A DNA stretch of 64,000 bases from Aliiroseovarius halocynthiae (GCF_007004645.1 NZ_ML660019.1:1074437-1138436), one strand, 5' to 3'; counted from the first letter of the stretch, positions 27,636-37,099 are shown. The notes: a model not told the origin generated them from the letters alone. Numbers and translations: made by a program.

Positions 27636-28190
27636 ATGCGCATTTTCTTGCTGATCATGGTGTTCGTTTTTGGGGTGGGGGTTGTCGTCCCTTCCGTGAC
27701 CTACGCGCAAGACCGGCAAGAGCAGCTGGATGCGCTGTTTGAGCAGCTTCAAACCGCAGATGACAGCAATTGGGAAGCACTTGAGACCGAGATATGGGAG
27801 CTGTGGGCCCGATCCGGGTCGGACGCGATGGATCTGTTGTTGCAGCGCGGGCAAGATGCGCTGGAAAGCGGGAAGCTTGATCACGCCATCTCGCATCTTA
27901 GTGCCCTAACCGATCATGCGCCAAATTTTGCCGAGGGATGGAATGCCCGCGCCACCGCATTTTATCTGGCAGGTGAATTGGGGCTGTCGCTGGATGATAT
28001 TGCGCGTACGCTGGTCTTGGAGCCAAGACATTTCGGGGCTCTGACTGGGCTTGGTCTGATCTTGGAAGAACTTGGCGATGACGTCCGCGCACTGGACGCT
28101 TATCGTCATGCCCTTGCTATACATCCGCAGAGTGACGACATAAAAGGCGCCGTGGCCCGTTTGGAACAGAAGCGGGTGAAGGATATTTAG
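27636..28190 (+). CDS. secreted TPR protein
   Basis: A 184-residue protein with a signal peptide (MRIFLLIMVFVFGVGVVVPS, cut near TYAQ) and about three tetratricopeptide units from residue 60 on (DALESGKLDHAISHLSALTD, EGWNARATAFYLAGE, VRALDAYRHALAIHPQ). Such periplasmic TPR proteins mediate protein contacts; the partner is unknown. The long frame upstream of ATG 27636 is antisense to the two leftward genes and is not coding. It is 35 bases before the helicase gene and may be cotranscribed. Confidence 0.82.
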   Translation: MRIFLLIMVFVFGVGVVVPSVTYAQDRQEQLDALFEQLQTADDSNWEALETEIWELWARSGSDAMDLLLQRGQDALESGKLDHAISHLSALTDHAPNFAEGWNARATAFYLAGELGLSLDDIARTLVLEPRHFGALTGLGLILEELGDDVRALDAYRHALAIHPQSDDIKGAVARLEQKRVKDI

Positions 28191-28225
28191 CACCCGCTTA
28201 GGGTGCGGCGTCGAAAGGGCAGAAT

Positions 28226-31033
28226 ATGGTTTCCGACAGCGCACGTGGTGGCCCGCGGATCACTGCCGTATTGGGTCCAACCAACACCGGGAAAACCCAT
28301 TATGCGCTTGAACGCATGCTGGGCTATCGCACGGGGGTGATTGGTCTGCCGCTGCGCCTGCTAGCGCGCGAGGTCTATGACAAACTGGTCGGTTTACGCG
28401 GTCCAAACGCCGTGGCGCTGGTCACCGGCGAAGAACGGATCGTTCCCGACCGTGCCCAATATTGGGTCGCCACGGTCGAGGCCATGCCGCTGGGATTGGG
28501 CGCTGATTTTGTCGCCATTGACGAAATCCAGCTGTGCACAGATGCCGAGCGGGGCCATGTCTTTACAGACCGCCTGTTGCATATGCGCGGCACGCAGGAA
28601 ACCCTGTTCATGGGCGCAGACACAATGCGTCCGGTGATCGCGGGGCTGATCCCGGATGTTCAGTTTCTGCGGCGCGAGCGATTTTCCGAGCTGATCCATT
28701 CCGGATCAAAAAAGCTCAGCCGGATGCCGGGGCGGTCTGCCATCGTCGGGTTCTCGGTCGATAACCTTTATGCAATTGCAGAGCTTATGCGCCGTCAGAA
28801 GGGGGGTGTGGCCGTGGTAATGGGCGCGCTTTCCCCTCGCACGCGCAACGCGCAGGTCGAGATGTATCAAAATGGCGACGTGGACTATCTGGTGGCCACC
28901 GACGCCATCGGTATGGGGCTGAACCTTGATATCGACCACGTGGCGTTCTCGGCCTTGACCAAGTTTGACGGCCACCGCATGCGCCCATTGCTGCCCAGTG
29001 AGCTGGCCCAAATCGCCGGACGGGCAGGGCGGCATATGAACCACGGGTCTTTCGGGGTGACGGGCGAAGCCCCGCTTTTGTCGGACGAGGTTGCGGATGC
29101 GATCTGTTCGCATCAATTCGCGCCCGACAAAAAGATTTTTTGGCGCAACCGCGACTTGGCTTTCGGATCGGTGCCCGCGCTTATTCGGTCGCTGGAAGCG
29201 CCGACCAGCAATGATTGGCTGACCCGTGGGCGGGACGCGGACGACGTTATGGCGTTGAAACTTCTGGCAAAGGATGCCGAGGTGACGGCGCGCGCCAGCG
29301 ACGGGCGCTCGGTCTCTTTGCTGTGGGAACTGTGCCAGTTGCCAGATTTTCGGGGCATCAGCCACGGTGAACATGCAGGCCTGATCACCCAGCTTTTCAA
29401 CGATATTCACCAGTTTGGCCGGGTGAAACGCGATTGGTTTGCACGTCAGGTCAAGCGCATCGACCGCACGGATGGCGACATAGATATGCTGTCCAAACGC
29501 TTGGCATATATCCGCACATGGACCTATGTCGCGCAACGTCGGGACTGGCTGGATGATGTTAGCCATTGGCGGGACGAGACTCGTGCTGTAGAAGATCGCC
29601 TGTCGGATGCACTACACGAGCGTCTGACCCAAAGATTTGTTGATCGGCGCACCAGCGTTTTGCTGCGCCGATTGAAGCAGAAGGAGAGCCTTGTGGCTGA
29701 CGTGAACGATAATGGTGAAGTGACGGTAGAAGGCCAATTCGTTGGCCGTTTGGAAGGGTTCCGATTCAGTCAGGACACTGCCCAGACACCGGAAGAGGCC
29801 AAGACCCTGCGGGCAGCCAGCCTGAAGGCATTGGCACCGGAATTTCATCTGCGGGCGGACCGCTTTTACAACGCGCCCGACACGGAAATGGATTTCACCG
29901 AACAAGGTGGCCTGATGTGGGGCGAACATGCCGTGGGCAAGCTCGTCAAGGGCGACGACGTGGCCAAGCCGCGTGTGCAGGCCTTTGTTGATGACGAAGC
30001 GGGCACGGATGTGGCCGAGAAAGTCACGCGCCGTCTGCAGCACTTCATCGACCGCAAGGTGCAGGCTCTGTTCGAGCCGCTAAGCGCGATCGAAAAAGAC
30101 GAAACCATGACCGGCATTGCCCGTGGCTTTGGCTTCCGCTTGATCGAAAACCTGGGGCTTATCCCGCGCGACCAAGTTGCGGGTGAAGTGAAGGATCTGG
30201 ATCAGGACGCTCGTGGCGCGCTGCGCAAACATGGCGTGCGTTTCGGCCAGTTCACCATCTTTATGCCGCTTCTGCTGAAACCTGCGCCGACCCGTTTGCG
30301 TCTGGTTTTGGACAGCCTGTGGAAAGGCCTTGCTGAGTTCCCGGAAAGCCCGCCCCCCGGTCTGGTTACGATTCCGGTGATCGAAGGTGTTGATCACTCG
30401 GCTTATATGTTGTCGGGCTATCGCCCCGCAGGTGCCCGTGCGATCCGCATCGACATGTTGGAACGTCTGGCCGATCAGTTGCGGGTGGAAGACAGCCGTG
30501 GTGGTTTCGAAGCCAAAGCAGACATGCTGTCGATCACCGGCATGACACTGGAACAGTTCGCCGACCTGATGCAGGGTCTGGGCTATAAGGCCGAGAAGGG
30601 CGAGCGCGAGAAGGTGAAAGCTGTGGTTGAAGGCGCTGATGCGCAAGCAGAGGCCCCGGCTGCTGAAGAGGCTCCGGCTGAAGCAGCTGCCGAGGCACCT
30701 GTCGCCGATGCCGCGTCGTCAGACGCTGCAGAGGATACCGGTCCTGAAATGGAAACCTTCTTCACCTTCACATGGGGCGGCTTCGGTCGTGCCCGTCAAG
30801 GTGGCGCTGGAAACCCCCGCGGTGAACGTGGCCAGGGGAACGCTGGTGGCAAACCGGGCGGAAAGCCGCGCGGAGACCGGTCGGGTGGCAAGCCCAAGCG
30901 TGGCAAGGGGCCGAACAAGGGCCCGCGCGACATGAAGCCGAAAAGCTTCCATTCTGGTCCGAAGAAGGAAAAAGCCATCGATCCGGACAACCCGTTCGCT
31001 GCGGCCCTTATGGGGCTGAAAGACAAGGGGTAA
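28226..31033 (+). CDS. Suv3-like DExH-box RNA helicase
   Basis: A 935-residue superfamily 2 helicase of the type found in alphaproteobacteria and, as SUV3, in mitochondria. Motif I is VLGPTNTGKTHYALERM, motif II AIDEIQLCTDAERGH, and motif VI LAQIAGRAGRHMNHG. The middle and C-terminal helical region is well conserved in this group. From about residue 800 an Ala/Glu-rich linker (AEAPAAEEAPAEAAAE) leads to a Gly/Lys/Arg-rich tail (GGKPGGKPRGDRSGGKPKRG) that looks like an RNA-binding disordered tail. The next gene encodes an S4 RNA-binding protein 6 bases downstream, so an RNA-handling operon is likely. Confidence 0.9.
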   Translation: MVSDSARGGPRITAVLGPTNTGKTHYALERMLGYRTGVIGLPLRLLAREVYDKLVGLRGPNAVALVTGEERIVPDRAQYWVATVEAMPLGLGADFVAIDEIQLCTDAERGHVFTDRLLHMRGTQETLFMGADTMRPVIAGLIPDVQFLRRERFSELIHSGSKKLSRMPGRSAIVGFSVDNLYAIAELMRRQKGGVAVVMGALSPRTRNAQVEMYQNGDVDYLVATDAIGMGLNLDIDHVAFSALTKFDGHRMRPLLPSELAQIAGRAGRHMNHGSFGVTGEAPLLSDEVADAICSHQFAPDKKIFWRNRDLAFGSVPALIRSLEAPTSNDWLTRGRDADDVMALKLLAKDAEVTARASDGRSVSLLWELCQLPDFRGISHGEHAGLITQLFNDIHQFGRVKRDWFARQVKRIDRTDGDIDMLSKRLAYIRTWTYVAQRRDWLDDVSHWRDETRAVEDRLSDALHERLTQRFVDRRTSVLLRRLKQKESLVADVNDNGEVTVEGQFVGRLEGFRFSQDTAQTPEEAKTLRAASLKALAPEFHLRADRFYNAPDTEMDFTEQGGLMWGEHAVGKLVKGDDVAKPRVQAFVDDEAGTDVAEKVTRRLQHFIDRKVQALFEPLSAIEKDETMTGIARGFGFRLIENLGLIPRDQVAGEVKDLDQDARGALRKHGVRFGQFTIFMPLLLKPAPTRLRLVLDSLWKGLAEFPESPPPGLVTIPVIEGVDHSAYMLSGYRPAGARAIRIDMLERLADQLRVEDSRGGFEAKADMLSITGMTLEQFADLMQGLGYKAEKGEREKVKAVVEGADAQAEAPAAEEAPAEAAAEAPVADAASSDAAEDTGPEMETFFTFTWGGFGRARQGGAGNPRGERGQGNAGGKPGGKPRGDRSGGKPKRGKGPNKGPRDMKPKSFHSGPKKEKAIDPDNPFAAALMGLKDKG

Positions 31034-31039
31034 TCCGCA

Positions 31040-31468
31040 ATGGCGGAGACACAGGGGAAGGGCGGTCAATCGCCCGCCCCATCAGGATCAAAGATGCGCG
31101 TGGACAAATGGTTGTGGCACGCGCGTTTTTTCAAGACCCGAGGGCTTGCCAGCAAATTGGTTTCGGCAGGTCACGTGCGGGTCAACAGCGATAAGATCGC
31201 AAAAGCATCATATGGAATCACCGAAGGCGATGTCCTGACCTTTCCGCAAGCCAAGCAGGTGCGTGTGATCCGCATTGTCACCCTGTCGACGCGCCGAGGG
31301 CCAGCGCCGGAAGCTCAAGCGCTGTATGAAGACCTTGATCCGCCCTCGGATCGTGCGGACAATGTTCCGAAAACAGATGCGGCTGCGCCGAAAACGGTCG
31401 GGAAGGGCCGTCCGACAAAGAAAGATCGTCGCATCTTCAATCAAACCCGTGGGTCGATGCTTGATTGA
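31040..31468 (+). CDS. S4-domain RNA-binding protein (Hsp15-like)
   Basis: A 142-residue protein. The S4 domain covers about residues 19-85 (MRVDKWLWHARFFKTRGLASKLVSAGHVRVN). Hsp15 recycles stalled 50S subunits carrying nascent chains. The C-terminal 40 residues are basic and Pro/Lys-rich (GKGRPTKKDRRIFNQTRG). Located immediately after the Suv3-like helicase, with which it probably forms an operon. Confidence 0.9.
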   Translation: MAETQGKGGQSPAPSGSKMRVDKWLWHARFFKTRGLASKLVSAGHVRVNSDKIAKASYGITEGDVLTFPQAKQVRVIRIVTLSTRRGPAPEAQALYEDLDPPSDRADNVPKTDAAAPKTVGKGRPTKKDRRIFNQTRGSMLD

Positions 31469-31517
31469 TCCCCCGCACTGTCCTAAGTGAGGCCGAGACC
31501 AACTTGAAGGTGCCACA

Positions 31518-31853
31518 ATGACTTATGTCGTCCAAGACAACTGCATCGCATGTAAATACACCGATTGCGTGGAAGTTTGCCCCGTAGATTGCTTCTATGA
31601 AGGTGAAAACATGCTGGTGATTCATCCGGATGAATGCATTGACTGCGGCGTCTGTGAACCGGAATGCCCGGCAGATGCCATCCGTGCTGATACCGAGCCG
31701 GGGACGGAGAAATGGGTCGAATTCAACCGAAAATACTCGGAGCTGTGGCCGGTGATTGTCGAGCGTAAGGATCCTTTGCCTGAGGCAGAAGAACGCGACG
31801 GTGAAGAAGGCAAGCTTGAGAAATATTTCTCGGAAGCTGCAGGCGAGCAGTAA
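31518..31853 (+). CDS. fdxA: 7Fe ferredoxin (FdxA type)
   Basis: A 111-residue ferredoxin with one [3Fe-4S] and one [4Fe-4S] cluster. The Cys ligands are in [18 protein letters not shown] and [16 protein letters not shown], and the helical C-terminal extension is that of the Azotobacter FdI/FdxA class. The length is typical. It follows the S4 gene by 49 bases and could be read from the same transcript. It donates electrons in various housekeeping reactions; the specific partner is unknown. Confidence 0.95.
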   Translation: MTYVVQDNCIACKYTDCVEVCPVDCFYEGENMLVIHPDECIDCGVCEPECPADAIRADTEPGTEKWVEFNRKYSELWPVIVERKDPLPEAEERDGEEGKLEKYFSEAAGEQ

Positions 31854-31893
31854 GCAGGCTGGGGTATAGGGCGCAAACCGCCCTGCGCCAAGC

Positions 31894-31909
31894 TTGACCG
31901 ATCGGTCAA
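31894..31909. promoter_or_regulatory. TetR-type operator palindrome
   Basis: TTGACCGATCGGTCAA is a perfect 16-base palindrome in the fdxA-carD gap. Its TTGACC...GGTCAA half sites match those of TetR-family regulators such as RutR. No TetR gene is in the window. Confidence 0.6.
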
Positions 31910-31947
31910 ACTTCTGCGCTGCAGCGCTTTTCCAACCCCTGTTTTTG

Positions 31948-32010
31948 TGATATACTGGTTCCAAATATCGGGTCAGCTGTGACGCCCTGTTCTTTCGGCA
32001 GGGCGTTTTG
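31948..32010 (+). terminator. terminator after fdxA, with an extended -10 box just upstream
   Basis: ACGCCCTG (31982-31989) pairs with CAGGGCGT (31999-32006), followed by TTTGTTT. About 26 bases upstream, TGATATACT (31948-31956) is a good extended -10 element, so a very short transcript of about 45 bases could run from it to the terminator. The simplest reading is the fdxA terminator. Confidence 0.75.
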
Positions 32011-32119
32011 TTTCGGTGAATCGCATCTGTGTCGCGCGCTTTATTGCACTGCATAACAGGATCACCAGACAACGAACTCATGGCGCCCGAATGTAACAAA
32101 GACGCAAAGGATTGCTGTC

Positions 32120-32632
32120 ATGAGCAAGAAGAAACTGGATTTCCGCCCGAACGAATACGTTGTCTACCCCGCCCATGGCGTGGGTCAGATCGTGTCGATC
32201 GAAGAGCAGGAGATTGCGGGGATCGAGCTTGAGCTATTCGTCATCTCGTTTGAGAAAGACAAAATGACCCTGCGGGTGCCCACCAACAAAGCCACAGAAG
32301 TCGGCATGCGCAGCCTGTCCAGCCCGGACGAGATTTCGCAGGCAATGACGACGTTGAAAGGCAAGGCCCGTGTGAAACGCGCCATGTGGTCGCGCCGGGC
32401 GCAGGAATATGAACAGAAGATCAACTCGGGCGACTTGATTGCCATCGCGGAAGTCGTGCGCGACCTGCACCGCACCGACGATCAGCGTGAACAAAGCTAT
32501 TCCGAGCGTCAGCTTTACGAAGCCGCGCTGGAGCGTCTGACCCGCGAAGTTGCTGCCGTGGGTGGTGGGGACGAGCTTGCCGCCCAGAAGAAAGTCTCGG
32601 ACGTTCTGATGTCGCGGGCTGCTGCGGCCTGA
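32120..32632 (+). CDS. carD: CarD-family transcriptional regulator
   Basis: A 170-residue RNA-polymerase-binding regulator. The N-terminal RNAP-interacting domain is visible (NEYVVYPAHGVGQIVSIEEQEI, about residues 10-31), followed by the helical DNA-contacting domain (KVWSRRAQEY-like MWSRRAQEYEQKINSG, LYEAALERLTREVAAV). In alphaproteobacteria CarD binds RNAP and stabilises open complexes at rRNA and other promoters lacking a T at -7. The length is normal. It is monocistronic, ended by a strong terminator. Confidence 0.93.
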   Translation: MSKKKLDFRPNEYVVYPAHGVGQIVSIEEQEIAGIELELFVISFEKDKMTLRVPTNKATEVGMRSLSSPDEISQAMTTLKGKARVKRAMWSRRAQEYEQKINSGDLIAIAEVVRDLHRTDDQREQSYSERQLYEAALERLTREVAAVGGGDELAAQKKVSDVLMSRAAAA

Positions 32633-32651
32633 TCACGTCATACCTATTCTG

Positions 32652-32685
32652 AAAAGCCGCCTGCCACTAAGTAGGCGGCTTTTTC
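32652..32685. terminator. terminator shared by convergent carD and cobS
   Basis: AAGCCGCCT (32654-32662) pairs with AGGCGGCTT (32673-32681), followed by TTTTC on the plus strand and, on the minus strand, by TTTTC as well (complement of 32651-32655). It abuts the cobS stop. Confidence 0.88.
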
Positions 32686-33461
32686 TATGCGACCAGGCTG
32701 ACGATGACGGCCAATCCTATGATTTCGGCGATTTGTTGGGATGCGCCCAAAACGTCTCCGGTTTGGCCACCGATTTTCGCCTTGGCTAGTGCGGTCAGCG
32801 CAAGGGTGCCTAGTCCAGTGAACACCAAAAGCGCGGGCAGGGCGCTTGGCATCAAGATCAATACAGCCAGTGCCGAGATACCGCTTGCCAACCATGCAGT
32901 GGCGGCAGGGGGGCGACCGACCTGACTGGCCAGACCATGCCCGCGCGCATTGGGTATGGCAGCCATAAGAAGGACCATGGGAAGGCGGCTGCTGATGGCG
33001 ATGACGATCAGCGCAGGCAGCCCGCTTGATGTGGCAAGCAAGACAGAAAGAGCTGAGGCACGTAGCCCAAGCGACAGGATCAACGCAATCACCCCATAGG
33101 CGCCAATCCGGCTGTCTTTCATGATCTCAAGCCGCCGTGGCCGGTCATACCCGCCCCAGAACCCGTCTGCGACATCTGCCAAACCATCCTCGTGCAGGGC
33201 ACCGGTGACCATGATCTGACCAAGCAGCGCCAGACAGGCTGCGAATAGTGGTGAAAGCCCGGCAGAGATGGCCGCACAGCCCAGCCCCCATCCGATCACG
33301 GCCGGCACGACACCGGCCAAAGGCCACGCCCAGGCCGAAAGTGATGCGCGTTGCGTTGCCTGCGTTAGATCTACGCGTATCGGTAGACGGGTCAAAAGCC
33401 CTATCGCCGCAGGGATATCTGCCAGATGAAGGATCGGCTGTGAACTGTCGCGTTTGGTCAT
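32685..33461 (-). CDS. cobS: adenosylcobinamide-GDP ribazoletransferase
   Basis: A 258-residue polytopic membrane enzyme that joins adenosylcobinamide-GDP to alpha-ribazole in the last steps of cobalamin synthesis. The acidic signature GALHEDGLADVADGFWGGYD, followed by RLEIMKDSRIGAYG (about residues 80-115), is diagnostic. ATG 33461 is preferred over an upstream start at 33527 that would reach into cobT. Divergent from cobT, with 81 bases between starts. Confidence 0.94.
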   Translation of the reverse strand: MTKRDSSQPILHLADIPAAIGLLTRLPIRVDLTQATQRASLSAWAWPLAGVVPAVIGWGLGCAAISAGLSPLFAACLALLGQIMVTGALHEDGLADVADGFWGGYDRPRRLEIMKDSRIGAYGVIALILSLGLRASALSVLLATSSGLPALIVIAISSRLPMVLLMAAIPNARGHGLASQVGRPPAATAWLASGISALAVLILMPSALPALLVFTGLGTLALTALAKAKIGGQTGDVLGASQQIAEIIGLAVIVSLVA

Positions 33462-33542
33462 ATTTGGTCTTTTGCAGTCTGGTTGCAGCTGATGCTCATG
33501 GGTAAAGAGGGTTAGGAAATGAATCAATCAAGGAGTCTCGCC

Positions 33543-34562
33543 ATGTCGCAACAGCCATTCTCGTCTCTGGCCGAGTTCAAGGCGCTGCTTGAGGCGGCAG
33601 AGGGTCCAGACGCTTCTGCTCTCCACGCAGCAGAGGACCGCAATGGGCAATTGACCAAACCCCCCGGAGCGTTGGGGCGTCTGGAAGAGCTGGCGATTTG
33701 GGTCGCCGGTTGGCAGGGCAATGGTCGCCCCGCGATCAACGCGCCTCAGGTTGTTGTCTTTGCGGGCAATCATGGCGTGACTGCGCAAGGCGTGTCGGCC
33801 TTCCCGGCTGAAGTCACCGAACAGATGGTGCTGAACTTCCAGCACGGCGGAGCTGCGATCAATCAGCTGTCTAAGGCGGCTGGTGCGAAGATGGATGTCC
33901 ACGCGCTGGAGCTTGATCGCCCCACACAGGATTTCACCCAAGGCCCCGCAATGGACGAGGCCGAGGTCGTATCGGCTTTGTTGGTTGGCTGGAATGCCGT
34001 TGATGAGGCAACGGATCTATTGGTCACGGGCGAAATGGGGATCGGCAATACGACTTCTGCCGCTGCATTGTTCCTGGCGCTCTATGGTGGCGAGGCTGAA
34101 ACTTGGGTTGGCCGTGGAACAGGCGTAGATGATGCTGGGCTTGCCCTAAAGGCCCGCGTGATCCGCGACGGGGTCAATGTGAACGCTTCGGCAAGCGAAG
34201 ATGGGTTAGAGGCGCTACGCTGTCTGGGTGGCCGTGAAGTTGCGGCTATGGCTGGCGCAATGGCACGGGCGCGTGTGCTGCGTGTACCGGTCATTTTGGA
34301 CGGTTTCATCTCGACCGCAGCCGCCGCATGTCTGCAGGCCAGCGTGCCCGGGGCACTTGATCACGTGGTCGCCGGGCATGTCTCGGCTGAGTCTGCACAC
34401 GCATCAGCGTTGGACCATCTGGGCAAAGAGCCCTTGCTGTCGCTGGGTATGCGGCTTGGCGAGGGATCCGGTGCTGGGGTAGCAATCAATATCCTGAAAT
34501 CGGCGGTCGCCTGTCATTCCGGCATGGCCACATTCGCCGAGGCCGGCGTGTCTGACGGATAA
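33543..34562 (+). CDS. cobT: nicotinate-nucleotide-dimethylbenzimidazole phosphoribosyltransferase
   Basis: A 339-residue enzyme that makes alpha-ribazole phosphate, the lower ligand precursor. Typical segments are [21 protein letters not shown] near residue 75, [19 protein letters not shown] and the active-site Glu in [14 protein letters not shown] near the end. AAGGAG eight bases upstream marks ATG 33543. Its product and that of cobS act in consecutive steps, which fits the divergent pair. Confidence 0.95.
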   Translation: MSQQPFSSLAEFKALLEAAEGPDASALHAAEDRNGQLTKPPGALGRLEELAIWVAGWQGNGRPAINAPQVVVFAGNHGVTAQGVSAFPAEVTEQMVLNFQHGGAAINQLSKAAGAKMDVHALELDRPTQDFTQGPAMDEAEVVSALLVGWNAVDEATDLLVTGEMGIGNTTSAAALFLALYGGEAETWVGRGTGVDDAGLALKARVIRDGVNVNASASEDGLEALRCLGGREVAAMAGAMARARVLRVPVILDGFISTAAAACLQASVPGALDHVVAGHVSAESAHASALDHLGKEPLLSLGMRLGEGSGAGVAINILKSAVACHSGMATFAEAGVSDG

Positions 34563-34588
34563 GCACCTGGTCCAGAAAGAAAGTGTAA

Positions 34589-34614
34589 GGCCGGGGCGCG
34601 AATGCGTTTCGGCC
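34589..34614. terminator. probable terminator between cobT and the convergent gene
   Basis: GGCCGGGGCGC and GCGTTTCGGCC form an 11-base stem with two G-T pairs and loop GAAT. The trailing T-tract is weak (ATTCTTC). Confidence 0.5.
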
Positions 34615-34630
34615 ATTCTTCAACTCGGGA

Positions 34631-37099
34631 TCAACCGAAGGGTAGAATGTTCAGTGTGACGGTTTTACGGCCCTTCTGATAGATCAGTTTGGTTGTTGAA
34701 ATCGACACAACCTTGCCGCCATCAAGGCGGCTTCCCACACCTACTTTGACATAGCGGCCCGACGGCATACGCACCAAGGCGCGGCGAGACGAGGCTGATC
34801 CATAGATACCGATCAGGCTGACCTTGCGCAGGTTTATCGCATTCTTGATCGTGGCCTGTTTAGCGACCGAGGCGCGGGTCGGGATCGAAGGGCCAGCAGA
34901 AGGCGCCGCGGCGACCGCAACGCTGCCATCAGACGCATTGTCGCGATTGGGACGTGCCCGCGCCACAATGCGCGAGAAGTTTTTGGGGCGTGCCTTGGGC
35001 GTCGTTGAGCGTTCAACCGCAAGAGCCGTCGGGGCTATACCCGCCGCCGCAGCGTTTGCACCGGACAGGGCTGCTGCGATTGCGTCAGCTTGCGCCTGCG
35101 CTTTTTCTTGCGCTGCGGCAATAATGGCGTCAGGGCGCGCGCGCGGACGTAGGGCCGCCAATTCGGTCCGGGTGCGGCCACCCAGAACGCGGCGTTCGTT
35201 TCCTTCCACCAACCCCTCAGGGCGCGCGCGGGGGCGGATTTTTGTTGCAACTTCGAAGGTTTCGGTTGTTTCAGCGGCAATCTCTTCGAGCACTTCCGTG
35301 CCCGTGTTTACTTGCTCAGGACGGGGCGCAGGGCTTGGAACAAGCCTAGGGCGGCCGGCAATCACAATAGCCCCTTCAGGGGTCAGAGTTCCGCCAGGAG
35401 TTGCCTGTACAAAGCCACGCTCATCCAAGTCAAAAACAGTCCCCGGAGGCGGAGGCGGCGTCGTATTCGGCATGGGGCCGCCAAATTGATCCAATCGCAA
35501 TGGCGTCAGTGCGATGGCATCGTGCCCGAATGTGCGCGGATCGATGGATGCCACATAAAGATCATCAATTCGATCAATCTTCGCGTCCGCCAGCGGTTCG
35601 GGCGCACGTTGCCATATTCCGGTTGCGGCATACCGCGCCTGCGCGGCTTCCTCGGATAGCGGTTCCGGGGCCTCAAGCTTCGATACCTCTTCTCCTTCAA
35701 CCAACGCTGGGTCGATCAGATCGCTGTTCGTGCCAAATACCGTGGATTCATCGGTGCCGGTTTGACCGGTGGTGATCGCGGATTCAAATGGGTCGGCGCT
35801 CTGTGGGTTATTCGCGGTGGTGTCCGACAGAAACAGCATCGACCAGATGGCCAGGATGGCCATAAGCAGCACCAGGCCCAGCACAAGGTACAACGCAAGG
35901 AAGCGAGGTTTGCCGCCTACTTGCTGAGGCTGTCGCGCGCCGAAGATGGTGAGGGATTCTGCCTCTCTGGCTGGGCTGTTCGAGACATCCGCCGCTTGTC
36001 CGATCATGTCGGCAGCTGGTGGGGGGGCAACAGCTGTGACTACAGGGGCAGGGGTAACTGGCTGCGCCTCGTTCTTTTTGCCCGCTGCTTTCGCCTTCTT
36101 CGCGGGTTTGAGGTCGTCTTCGAAGGCGACTGGCGCTGTTACGGGGACATGAACCTGAGTGGGGGGGGATAGCTCAGACTCGGAATTCTCACTAAGGGGG
36201 AGGCCAAAGGACAGGCGTGGCTCGGGTTCTGTCTCTGTCGTGTGTGGTGCGCTCTTGGGGGCATCACGGTCTTCCCAAGTGCTATCCGCAGCCGTCTCGG
36301 TCGTTCGGCTGGAGGAGAACCCGACAGGTGTCGCGGCATCTTCGCTTTTGGCCGCAGAGTTTGAGCGGTTTGACTTCTTTGGTGAGTTTCCAGAGCGAGA
36401 TTTGGCATGTGATGCGATACGGTGCGCGGGAGTGTCCGGCGTCGGTGGGAATGGGGCCAGTTCAGGAATGTCAGTGGGGGCCGGTTCTGACGTCGAAGTC
36501 TTTGGCTCTGCTACGGCTATGACCGGATCGATAGATTCTTCGATGACTTCTGGTGCGGGATCCGTATCCAAAAGTTTGGGGACAGGATGTTTTTCGCGGT
36601 CCAATTCGGCACCGCTTCCTTTCACCGATCCCAAATAGACCTCACCCGTGAACGCGCCCTTTGGGCGGGCCACGAATCCCACCGGATTCATCCCATGTTC
36701 CTGAGCAAAGCCCAAGGCTTCGTCCAGTGTGACCTGAGCCACGACCGCTACATGAACCGTTGCGGTGTCATTCACATCGGGTTGCCAGTCAAAAATAAGA
36801 TCCTCGACCGGATAGGGGGTGAGGCCTTCCAACCCCTCACGGATGCGTGCTTCGCGGGTGATGTTGTCAGGGCCCGCTGCGGTCATCGAGGTGAACAGGA
36901 TCTGCGTGCCAGGAACGATCAATTTGCTGGACAGAGCTCCTGATCCCAGCGCAGTCGCGGTATCACGCAACGTGGACATCGCCGTGCCAAGATCCGGATC
37001 ATCCAGTGCAACCTTGCCAACAAGTTGCCAGCCGCCCTTGCCGCGATGAACAAGGCCGATCCCGTCGTGATTGAGATCAAGCGCAAAGCTTGGTTTCAT
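34631..37099 (-). CDS. large membrane protein with GspL/PilM-like N-terminus and PilP-like C-terminus
   Basis: An 822-residue protein from ATG 37099. Residues 1-160 resemble the actin-like cytoplasmic domain of GspL/PilM secretion and pilus proteins (SFALDLNHDGIGLVHR; IREGLEGLTPYPVEDLIFDW). Residues 170-400 are a low-complexity Pro/Ser/Thr/Glu linker. One membrane helix follows at about 401-428 (LALYLVLGLVLLMAILAIW). The periplasmic part contains repeated RARP-type motifs (RPRARPEGL, RPRARPDAI, KARPKN, ARARPN). The last 65 residues (SLIGIYGSASSRRALVRMP, VGVGSRLDGGKVVSIS) resemble the PilP beta domain. No other pilus or type II secretion gene is nearby. The domain assignments are by eye and moderate; the gene itself is certain. 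Confidence 0.7.
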   Translation of the reverse strand: MKPSFALDLNHDGIGLVHRGKGGWQLVGKVALDDPDLGTAMSTLRDTATALGSGALSSKLIVPGTQILFTSMTAAGPDNITREARIREGLEGLTPYPVEDLIFDWQPDVNDTATVHVAVVAQVTLDEALGFAQEHGMNPVGFVARPKGAFTGEVYLGSVKGSGAELDREKHPVPKLLDTDPAPEVIEESIDPVIAVAEPKTSTSEPAPTDIPELAPFPPTPDTPAHRIASHAKSRSGNSPKKSNRSNSAAKSEDAATPVGFSSSRTTETAADSTWEDRDAPKSAPHTTETEPEPRLSFGLPLSENSESELSPPTQVHVPVTAPVAFEDDLKPAKKAKAAGKKNEAQPVTPAPVVTAVAPPPAADMIGQAADVSNSPAREAESLTIFGARQPQQVGGKPRFLALYLVLGLVLLMAILAIWSMLFLSDTTANNPQSADPFESAITTGQTGTDESTVFGTNSDLIDPALVEGEEVSKLEAPEPLSEEAAQARYAATGIWQRAPEPLADAKIDRIDDLYVASIDPRTFGHDAIALTPLRLDQFGGPMPNTTPPPPPGTVFDLDERGFVQATPGGTLTPEGAIVIAGRPRLVPSPAPRPEQVNTGTEVLEEIAAETTETFEVATKIRPRARPEGLVEGNERRVLGGRTRTELAALRPRARPDAIIAAAQEKAQAQADAIAAALSGANAAAAGIAPTALAVERSTTPKARPKNFSRIVARARPNRDNASDGSVAVAAAPSAGPSIPTRASVAKQATIKNAINLRKVSLIGIYGSASSRRALVRMPSGRYVKVGVGSRLDGGKVVSISTTKLIYQKGRKTVTLNILPFG

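Noticed and set aside
33462-33542. Cobalamin riboswitch between cobS and cobT
   Set aside because: The gap is only 81 bases, too short for a B12 riboswitch in addition to two promoters, and the B12-box consensus is not visible.
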